From: an archaeon
GTDB lineage: Archaea > Asgardarchaeota > Heimdallarchaeia > Hodarchaeales > S146-22
Direction: 5' to 3'
NCBI GenBank assembly: GCA_024276395.1
Contig: JAJRXH010000631.1
Location: 1 to 12,675, forward strand
DNA length: 12,675 nt
Below the pieces are notes generated by a model, which was not told the DNA's origin, searched no databases, and worked only from the letters and a program-made list of their open reading frames with translations. Below are positions 6,885 through 12,675 of the stretch, piece by piece. Within the stretch, counting starts at the first letter, position 1. Every line of letters begins with the position of its first letter. A program made the translations under genes and the position numbers.

Positions 6885-8018
6885 ATGTCCAAAAAGATAA
6901 CAAGAAAAGAGTTATTAAACATCCTTAAAACAGTAAAAGATCCGGAATTGAATGCAGATTTAGTAAGTTTAGGGATGATCAAGGAAATTTCTGTTTCCGA
7001 ACAAAAGGTTGTGATTGAAGTAGAGTTAACTACTCCAGCATGTCCTCTTAAGGAACGGATTCGTCAAGATATCATCTCGGCTATTAATCAAATCGGATTC
7101 AATCAATCCGTGGAAATTACATTCAGCTCACGCGTGAGGAGTAGTTTCACTTCTGAGCAGCCTTACTTGAAAGGAGTAAAGAATGTCATCGTGATTGCCT
7201 CTAACAAGGGTGGCGTGGGAAAGAGCTTGGTGGCTGCTAATGTGGCTACCGCTCTTAGTCGAATGGGAGCACGAGTTGGATTGTTGGATGCCGATGTATA
7301 TGGACCGAACATTCCTCAGTTATTTGGGATGGACGGACACCAAGCGCGAGCAATGCAAGGAAGAATTGAGCCTCTAGAAATAAATTTAGGTGGTAAATAT
7401 CCACTTAAACTGATGTCAATAGGATTTTTGCTTCCGGAGAGAGATGCTCCAGTTATTTGGCGTGCTCCAATCGTGAATAAGTTGATGAGGGAATTTTTTC
7501 AAAACGTTCCATGGGGAGAGTTGGATTATTTGGTCATTGATATGCCACCGGGAACTGGTGACATCCAACTGAACGTGGTGCAACTCATTCCCCACGCGTC
7601 GACTGTTTTCGTGACGACTCCCTCTGACGTAGCATTAGCTGATGTAAACAAGGGAATTGCAATGTTTCAAAGAACTGGAACACCCGTGATAGGAATCATT
7701 GAGAATATGAGTTACTTTGTTTGCCCTAATTGTAGCACTAAGCATCACATATTTTCCAAAGAAGGGGCTGAAAGAATTAAAGAAAAATTTGGAATGAAAA
7801 TAATGGGAAAAATTCCCTTGGATTTGTCTTTACGAGAAATTTCTGATAAAGGATATCCAATAGTTGTAAAGGATCCAAATCACGAAGTTTCTAAGATTCT
7901 TGTTGAGATTGCACGACAAATTGCTGATGCAGTTAGCGTGTTGGCAGTGAAAAGAGAGTCACAGCGTGCGGTGAATGGCAGAAGTTTCGTTCAATTGCCA
8001 TTGAAATCATCAGATTAA
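6885..8018 (+). CDS. mrp: MIP18-domain Mrp/NBP35 iron-sulfur cluster carrier ATPase
   Basis: A 377-residue cytosolic P-loop ATPase of the Mrp/NBP35/ApbC family that binds and transfers 4Fe-4S clusters. Residues 1-85 form a MIP18 (DUF59/SufT-like) domain with DPELNADLVSLGMI (19-32) and TTPACPL (49-55, including C53). The ATPase follows: deviant Walker A SNKGGVGKS (106-114), DADVYGPNIPQLFG (135-148), the Walker B region YLVIDMPPGTGD (215-226) and the cluster-binding CPNC (C280, C283). Length and order match bacterial and archaeal MIP18-Mrp fusions. An upstream in-frame TTG at 6768 would add 39 residues unlike the family and overlap the preceding gene, so ATG 6885 with its GGGGTG site is preferred. 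The gene ends a same-strand series begun by lipA, an enzyme that consumes an iron-sulfur cluster, so cluster supply to LipA is a reasonable inference. T tracts follow. Confidence 0.95.
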   Translation: MSKKITRKELLNILKTVKDPELNADLVSLGMIKEISVSEQKVVIEVELTTPACPLKERIRQDIISAINQIGFNQSVEITFSSRVRSSFTSEQPYLKGVKNVIVIASNKGGVGKSLVAANVATALSRMGARVGLLDADVYGPNIPQLFGMDGHQARAMQGRIEPLEINLGGKYPLKLMSIGFLLPERDAPVIWRAPIVNKLMREFFQNVPWGELDYLVIDMPPGTGDIQLNVVQLIPHASTVFVTTPSDVALADVNKGIAMFQRTGTPVIGIIENMSYFVCPNCSTKHHIFSKEGAERIKEKFGMKIMGKIPLDLSLREISDKGYPIVVKDPNHEVSKILVEIARQIADAVSVLAVKRESQRAVNGRSFVQLPLKSSD

Positions 8019-8050
8019 TCCTATTCGAGTACTTTGTTTCCTCTTTGCAA

Positions 8051-8056
8051 TTTTTT
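8051..8056 (+). terminator. T6 tract downstream of mrp
   Basis: Six T residues lie 32 nt after the mrp stop, and a second T6 is at 8114-8119. Oligo-T runs serve as archaeal terminators. Together with the promoter-like box at 8138-8145 they suggest the lipA-to-mrp series ends here. A small inverted repeat (AATAAG 8073-8078, CTTATT 8089-8094) lies between them. Confidence 0.35.
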
Positions 8057-8137
8057 GGAGAAGTATCGGAAAAATAAGTCCCTTTTATCTTATTACTATG
8101 AGTTACATGGCTCTTTTTTCCACGATTCTTATTAAGA

Positions 8138-8145
8138 TTTTTAAG
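8138..8145 (+). promoter_or_regulatory. Candidate TATA box for the TPR gene
   Basis: TTTTTAAG, preceded by purine-containing ATTAAGA, would place transcription start near 8168. That leaves a leader of about 13 nt before ATG 8182. The match is good for an archaeal TATA box but short. Confidence 0.4.
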
Positions 8146-8181
8146 TAACTGAAATGAATGGATAAATTGGTGTTTTGGTGA

Positions 8182-11100
8182 ATGTCTGTATTAGAAAGAT
8201 GTGATGCATTGTCTAACATGAAACGTGGGCTATTACTCGAGGCTCAAAAAATTTGGGGATGTGAAATTCGAATTGATCAAATGAATGAGAATGCTTGGTT
8301 TGGATACCTGAGTGTGGTAGATTTGCTCTCTGATGTGGGTCAAAGTATCAGTCATCGCAAGGTAGTTGTTGAAGATGCCATCATAGAACGTCCATCATTA
8401 CCATCTATTTTAGAGTTGTTAGCAGATTTTCACGTAAAAATGAATCAACATGAAGTGGCTATTCTCTTATATGAGGATATGTCGGGCATCAAACCTCTAA
8501 ATTCACGTCAATTGGCGAAATATCTTTCATCATCGATGCAAGTAAATACGGAATCTTTGGAGGTATTAATGGAACGACTCATTTACCAACGCGATAAAGT
8601 CACGGATGCGGCATTATTAGTTCCAATTGCAAGATATTTACCCATAAAAGGACGAAAAAAAGAACTATCCCTATTTTTCTTCCGTTTTTTGCAGCTAGTT
8701 GACGATCATCGAATAGATCTTTTGGTAGATATGACATCCGTACTTGAAAATTCTGGTGATTTTCCTGAAAAAGAATTAATATGTACCCAGCTAGCCTTGA
8801 AAGCCATCACGACTTGTAAGAGGGTTGATGGTTTTTATTACCATGAACAATTAGCTAGGTTTTTGCTTAACCAAGGCTTTGTCGAAGAGTCATTAGTAAT
8901 TTTAGAGATTTTGAGACAAAAAGGCTTTGAAAGTGCTGAGATCTGGGAAGATATTGGAGATTTGTTCGTGATGATGAAGGAAGGAGATCCAATCGCTGCT
9001 TATCAGCAGGCCTTAGAATTAGCACCAATGAATGCTATTGTGATTTTGAAGACGGCAAGATTATTACTTCAGGAAGGTGATGTCTCTGGTGCACGCGAAA
9101 TAATAGAGGATGCAAGGGAACGGGGAATTGAAACCCCTGGATTGCTGAGCTTACTTGCTGAATGTTACTACATGCTAGGAGAGTACAATGACGCACGAGA
9201 AATGGCCATGAAGTCATTATCGATGAACGCTGAGGATTCAAAGGCCTTATTACTCCTTTCTAAGATTTACTTGAAGCTTGGTGATCCTCGAAAGGCATTA
9301 AATAATATTTTTTCACTGGTGAAGGAAGGCCTAAATGAAGATTCAGAGTTATGGGTAATTGTTGCAGAGTCACTCATTCAACTTGGAAGACTTGAAGATT
9401 CCTTGAAACTATATGATTGGCTCATTGAACAAACTTCTAGCAAGAAAGAATATCAGTTGGCAAAACTGCAAGTTCTCCTAGAATTGAAGAGATCTAGAGA
9501 AGCCGTTCGTCTTGCAAGGAAGCTTGTGCGTGAGAATCCGCGTGATGGTGAGTTATGGCGACAACTCGCTCGTTGCTATTTACTGCACGAGGAGTTGAAG
9601 GAACATTTTGAAATTGCAAGGCAATACCTTGAGACTTCGTTATTGCTTCGTCCAGATGATTATTACACTTTACTAGATTTGGGGAGAGCGAATGAAAAAC
9701 TTGGGAATGAGAAAAAAGCCAAGATTTATTACGAGGCGGCTTTAGAGCAGCGGCCAAATGATCCCATCGCTTTATTTCGTCTTTCGATGCTTGCCTTAAG
9801 CTGTGGTAATTTCCAGGAGTTGTTGTCGAGAATAAAGACTGTAATCATATTAGATCCGACCAATCGTTTAGCGATAGAGATGCTTGGACAAGCTCTCATA
9901 CAAGAGATTATTGACTCTCAGGAATACAAGGGGACGTTATTACTGGTTCATTCAGTTCTAGAAGAAGCCTCTCCCGATGTTCAATCTCACTTGCCTCTAT
10001 ATTTGTTGGAACTTGGTTTCAAGGTTCCTGCGCTAGAATTAGCGAGAAAAATTTATGATACCATTCCTTTTCATTCTATTATGGCTACTTTGGCACTAGC
10101 TGCTTCATTGGTTGCTAACGGGATAATGTTAGCTGAAGCTGGAATGATGCTGGTTGAGTTATTAGAAAAGATTCCTTTTTCATCTGAATTACGGTATTGG
10201 CTTGGACAATACGAATTATCACAAAATAATTATGAAGAGGCAGCAAAACATCTTTCCATTGCAAGGATATTGGATCCTACTAAATCGAAATATTGGGATG
10301 AAGAATTATGGGCACGAGCGATGGATTCACAGCCCTTGGATGAATTGTTACCCTTGTGTAATGCTGCATTGCAGCGATTTCCTAAGAATACTGAATTGTT
10401 GCTGACCATTGGAATGATATATTACATGTACCATTTACCCCAGGAAGCATTACATGTTTTAGAGGAGTGCATTGATGTGAATCCTAGGTTCATTAAACCA
10501 TGGATATTAATCGCACGAATCACGAAAAATATGAAATCTATTCAAGAAAGCATAGCAATACTGAATGAGGCACGATTTTTCAATCCAGAAAGTACTGAGA
10601 TTCGTGATCTTCTTCAACGTTACCAAGAAGAACTTGAACGTGAAACAGAATCCACACTAGTAAAGATGAGTGAATCATCGAATGATTCCTTGGTGTTAGA
10701 AAGAACAATTGACTTTGAAGAACAATTACAGCCATCCGTTCTGGTTAAAGAGATCAAGAATCTTTATGGAAGAGAAGAGCTAAAAAAAGTGGAAAAACTC
10801 ATCAAAAAATATCTAAACCGTGAATTGGTTTTGAATGATCGCCTGTTTCTTCTTCAGATGCTGGCAAGAATAAAAATTGATCAGTATCGATTTAAGGAGG
10901 CTTTTTTTTATATTGATCAATGTTATTCGATTGATCTACTTAATTCAAGAACTAATGAAGTTCTTTTTTTGGGTATCAAAATACTTGGAATCGAAGTGGA
11001 TGCACTAAAACTGCTCAAGGATGTAATCAAGTTGTTTGATCTTTCACCACGGAGTTGGATGAGCTACTTGACAGCTGACAGCATTTCGATGCTTATGACC

Positions 11101-11310
11101 CTTGAATTATTACTTGATTCACTTCAAAAAACATTAAGGAATGATCCTGATGATTCCCTCTCATGGATGTATCTGAGTCTGATTTTTCGCACGTTACAAT
11201 TACATCAATCTTTCAAGAAAGCTTTTTTTCACGCGATCGATCGTCGTACACCAGAAGAAACGGGATCCATTCAGTTGTATCTTTTTTTAAAAGATTCATT
11301 GGAATTATAG
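8182..11310 (+). CDS. Large tetratricopeptide-repeat (TPR) protein
   Basis: A 1042-residue all-helical protein without a signal peptide or obvious TM segment, so probably cytosolic. TPR units of about 34 residues are clearest at about 252-285 (GDLFVMMKEGDPIAAYQQAL), 286-318, 319-352, 353-387, 493-526 (LGRANEKLGNEKKAKIYYEA), 527-560, 668-701 (LGQYELSQNNYEEAAKHLSI) and 738-771. The weaker flanks (1-250 and 562-660) look like decayed repeats. A polar Ser/Glu-rich linker at about 815-850 separates a C-terminal helical part (850-1042) whose repeats are weak. No catalytic domain is visible. TPR solenoids bind peptides or assemble complexes; the partner here is unknown, and the nearby GTPases are only positional candidates. 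ATG 8182 has GGTG nine nt upstream; ATG codon 13 (8218) is an alternative start. The gene has its own promoter-like box and intergenic region. Confidence 0.85.
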   Translation: MSVLERCDALSNMKRGLLLEAQKIWGCEIRIDQMNENAWFGYLSVVDLLSDVGQSISHRKVVVEDAIIERPSLPSILELLADFHVKMNQHEVAILLYEDMSGIKPLNSRQLAKYLSSSMQVNTESLEVLMERLIYQRDKVTDAALLVPIARYLPIKGRKKELSLFFFRFLQLVDDHRIDLLVDMTSVLENSGDFPEKELICTQLALKAITTCKRVDGFYYHEQLARFLLNQGFVEESLVILEILRQKGFESAEIWEDIGDLFVMMKEGDPIAAYQQALELAPMNAIVILKTARLLLQEGDVSGAREIIEDARERGIETPGLLSLLAECYYMLGEYNDAREMAMKSLSMNAEDSKALLLLSKIYLKLGDPRKALNNIFSLVKEGLNEDSELWVIVAESLIQLGRLEDSLKLYDWLIEQTSSKKEYQLAKLQVLLELKRSREAVRLARKLVRENPRDGELWRQLARCYLLHEELKEHFEIARQYLETSLLLRPDDYYTLLDLGRANEKLGNEKKAKIYYEAALEQRPNDPIALFRLSMLALSCGNFQELLSRIKTVIILDPTNRLAIEMLGQALIQEIIDSQEYKGTLLLVHSVLEEASPDVQSHLPLYLLELGFKVPALELARKIYDTIPFHSIMATLALAASLVANGIMLAEAGMMLVELLEKIPFSSELRYWLGQYELSQNNYEEAAKHLSIARILDPTKSKYWDEELWARAMDSQPLDELLPLCNAALQRFPKNTELLLTIGMIYYMYHLPQEALHVLEECIDVNPRFIKPWILIARITKNMKSIQESIAILNEARFFNPESTEIRDLLQRYQEELERETESTLVKMSESSNDSLVLERTIDFEEQLQPSVLVKEIKNLYGREELKKVEKLIKKYLNRELVLNDRLFLLQMLARIKIDQYRFKEAFFYIDQCYSIDLLNSRTNEVLFLGIKILGIEVDALKLLKDVIKLFDLSPRSWMSYLTADSISMLMTLELLLDSLQKTLRNDPDDSLSWMYLSLIFRTLQLHQSFKKAFFHAIDRRTPEETGSIQLYLFLKDSLEL

Positions 11311-11335
11311 GCATCTAAGATTTATTGGACGATTC

Positions 11336-11344
11336 AAAAAAAAA
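11336..11344 (-). terminator. T9 tract terminating the HAD hydrolase gene
   Basis: Nine A residues on the plus strand are nine T residues on the minus strand, starting 17 nt past the HAD stop codon. This fits an archaeal oligo-T terminator. It lies in the 50-bp gap between converging genes. No comparable T run follows the TPR gene in its own direction. Confidence 0.5.
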
Positions 11345-11360
11345 CGATAAATCATATTTG

Positions 11361-12056
11361 CTATGTAATTATTTTCAAAATTTCTCTTAAATCGTGGATA
11401 ATTCCGATTAGATGATTCCTAATTCGGGGTGGTCGGCAATTATTACTCCTCTTTATCCATATAGCTTTCCATCCTAGTGGATAGACAGCATCGATGTCTT
11501 CTTGTCCATGGTCACCACAATGTAAGACTTTTTTGCCATGTTTCCTGAAAATAGGATTAAAAATCAGCTTGCTTGGCTTTCTCCATCCTACAACCCCCGA
11601 AATGATAATTTCTTGGAAGTAATCTTTAATTGGATTAATTGCCCTAAAAGCAGCTTTGGGCCATGAATGATTCGATATAACGTATAATTGGAAATGCTCG
11701 GCTAGCTGTTCAAGCACCTCTGGAACATCCTTGAAAATAAAGGTGGGAACAAAGTCAAAATATCTATCAATGATTAGTTCGCACATCTTAAGTGGCAGGA
11801 TCTGGTTAGTAATGCTTTTGATGACTTCTTGTAGAAGGACGGCGTTGTTGAATTCATGATGAGTGTCTTGCCTAATCTTGAACTGCTCTTCCAATCGGCT
11901 AATGTAAAGTCTTCTTATGTTGATGTTATCCTTTTCTAGTCCAATATCGATCAGACAATCGTCAAGAATTTGAATAAGAACTTTTTTTTCTGTTGGTTTA
12001 ATGCCAACAAGCGTGTTAAAGAGATCGAAGGATATCGCTTCAAATGTCACGAGCAT
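11361..12056 (-). CDS. HAD-superfamily hydrolase, haloacid-dehalogenase-like
   Basis: A 231-residue HAD-fold protein from ATG 12056; an adjacent in-frame GTG at 12059 would add one residue. Motif I is FDLFNTL (10-16) with nucleophile D11. A helical C1-type cap spans about 20-105. Motif II is VISNHS (126-131; S128). Motif III lysine is K160 in GWRKPSKLIF. Motif IV is HCGDHGQEDIDA (179-190) with D182 and D187. The residue two after the nucleophile is Phe rather than Asp, so the general acid of typical HAD phosphatases is missing. This is common in the haloacid-dehalogenase/YjjG-like branch and leaves the substrate open. It diverges from the second small GTPase, sharing a short intergenic region with an inverted repeat. 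No clear Shine-Dalgarno precedes the start, so a short-leader or leaderless mRNA is possible. Confidence 0.85.
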   Translation of the reverse strand: MLVTFEAISFDLFNTLVGIKPTEKKVLIQILDDCLIDIGLEKDNINIRRLYISRLEEQFKIRQDTHHEFNNAVLLQEVIKSITNQILPLKMCELIIDRYFDFVPTFIFKDVPEVLEQLAEHFQLYVISNHSWPKAAFRAINPIKDYFQEIIISGVVGWRKPSKLIFNPIFRKHGKKVLHCGDHGQEDIDAVYPLGWKAIWIKRSNNCRPPRIRNHLIGIIHDLREILKIIT

Positions 12057-12088
12057 CACTTGAACTCATTCGTCATGTTAAAGGAATT

Positions 12089-12116
12089 ATTGACAACTCT
12101 TAAAAAGATTGTCAAT
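12089..12116. promoter_or_regulatory. Inverted repeat over a bidirectional TATA-like core
   Basis: The arms ATTGACAA (12089-12096) and TTGTCAAT (12109-12116) are perfect inverted repeats flanking a 12-bp centre. The centre contains TTAAAAAG on the plus strand and CTTTTTAAG on the minus strand, both TATA-like. TCTT (12098-12101) and AAGA (12105-12108) extend the symmetry apart from one unpaired base. It lies 32 bp from the HAD ATG and 38 bp from the GTPase GTG, right for an operator covering divergent promoters. A transcription-factor site is inferred; the factor is unknown. Confidence 0.5.
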
Positions 12117-12154
12117 GAATAATTACTTGGATCTTTCTAGGGGCGAATGAAAGA

Positions 12155-12675
12155 GTGAGTTCATGGATCGAGGCGTTGAGGAACGAGATACGAAAACGCC
12201 GTGCTAGAGAAGGATTGTCGGTAAGTAGGACATCCCATTCGATGGCACCTCTTAAAGAGGAGGATATTCGTAAGATTTTAGAGAAGACGGATCAAATTCT
12301 CCAGAAAACAGCTCCCTATAACGAGAATTCTTTTCTTTTGGCGATTGAGAGCGCTCTAGATGTGGTCGAACAAGCAGAAGATATGAAAGCGGATGAATTT
12401 GATGAAATGACTGAAGCTCTTGAAGAATTAACTGGAGTGAGTTCTCCGGATCCTTTAACAGATGATGAAATTGTTGAGAAAGACATAAAATTACTTTTTA
12501 AAATATGTTTGATAGGAGATGGTGCTGTAGGTAAAACCACGTTAAGGCATCGGTTTATTGGTGATAGAGAATTTAGTGAAAGTTATATGATGACCATTGG
12601 AGCTGATTTTGCATTAAAAGAAATTTCCATTAATAAAATTCCGTTGACCTTTCAAATTTGGGATCTTGCTGGCCA
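12155..12675 (+). CDS. Small GTPase with N-terminal helical extension (partial, cut by right edge)
   Basis: The frame is open from 12119 to the window end. From GTG 12155 it reads about 120 residues before the G domain, then G1 GDGAVGKT (121-128), G2 Thr147 in MTIGADF and G3 WDLAG (169-173), where the window ends. The Ras Gly12 position is Gly123, as in normal Rabs. The extension starts with a basic helix (WIEALRNEIRKRRARE, 4-19), then likely helices KEEDIRKILEKTDQIL and an acidic, Glu/Asp-rich stretch at about 70-110 (VVEQAEDMKADEFDEMTEAL). No known domain is recognised in it. GTG 12155 is about 11 nt after GGGG (12139-12142). ATG 12242, codon 30, is an alternative that would shorten the extension. 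The gene diverges from the HAD hydrolase over a shared inverted repeat. G4, G5 and the C-terminus are outside the window. Confidence 0.85.
   Translation, partial: MSSWIEALRNEIRKRRAREGLSVSRTSHSMAPLKEEDIRKILEKTDQILQKTAPYNENSFLLAIESALDVVEQAEDMKADEFDEMTEALEELTGVSSPDPLTDDEIVEKDIKLLFKICLIGDGAVGKTTLRHRFIGDREFSESYMMTIGADFALKEISINKIPLTFQIWDLAG

Noticed and set aside
7195..7377. A 60-codon plus-strand frame inside mrp
   Set aside because: It lies wholly within the Mrp ATPase domain in another frame and has no features of its own.
8073..8094. AATAAG...CTTATT inverted repeat downstream of mrp
   Set aside because: A 6-bp AT-only stem with a 10-nt loop is expected by chance in such DNA; noted only as part of the terminator region.
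10902..10909. T8 run inside the TPR gene as a possible frameshift or internal terminator
   Set aside because: The reading frame and helical pattern continue intact through it, and similar runs are common in this AT-rich gene.
12316..12540. Minus-strand Ser-rich open frame opposite the second GTPase
   Set aside because: It is antisense to the clear GTPase frame; the Ser richness reflects the opposite strand of Glu/Asp/Thr codons.

Overview
The window most likely comes from an Asgard archaeon (Heimdall- or Loki-like lineage). This is an inference from gene content, not from any marker gene. It is AT-rich and densely coded. It carries two different Ras/Rab-type small GTPases, one with a long N-terminal helical extension. 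Around them are a very large TPR protein, a duplicated FtsX-type permease, archaeal TATA-like promoters and T-tract terminators. No rRNA, tRNA, CRISPR array, insertion sequence or integrase was found.

Layout. Positions 1-172 (minus) hold the N-terminus of a secreted protein cut by the left edge, with a clear signal peptide and a good Shine-Dalgarno site. A region of about 380 bp between divergent genes follows; it contains a perfect 18-bp tandem duplication and TATA-like boxes. Next on the plus strand come an 884-residue FtsX/MacB-type permease (557-3211), canonical lipoyl synthase LipA (3356-4291), a Ras-like GTPase (4381-4923), a degenerate YyaL/DUF255 thioredoxin-fold protein (about 4988-6796) and a MIP18-Mrp/NBP35 iron-sulfur carrier ATPase (6885-8018). 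After a promoter and leader comes a 1042-residue TPR protein (8182-11310). A HAD-family hydrolase lies on the minus strand (11361-12056). It is divergent from a second GTPase (12155 to the right edge), and the two share a short intergenic region with an inverted repeat centred on a TATA-like sequence.

How the genes may work together. lipA, the GTPase, the DUF255-like gene and mrp are collinear with gaps of 64-89 bp. LipA consumes its auxiliary 4Fe-4S cluster during sulfur insertion, and Mrp/NBP35 proteins carry 4Fe-4S clusters, so lipA and mrp make biochemical sense together. The GTPase and the DUF255 protein between them are not usual parts of lipoylation. Both have altered catalytic residues: Ile and His at the Ras Gly12 and Gln61 positions, and loss of both Cys of the CxxC. 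A regulatory or scaffold role is possible but untested.

Two gene starts need care. The Mrp gene should start at the ATG at 6885, not at upstream in-frame codons. The DUF255 gene has clear family-like coding upstream of its first GTG (5126), but no ATG/GTG/TTG there. It must use a non-standard start (ATT 4988 or ATA 4982), or the sequence lacks one base in a G5 run.
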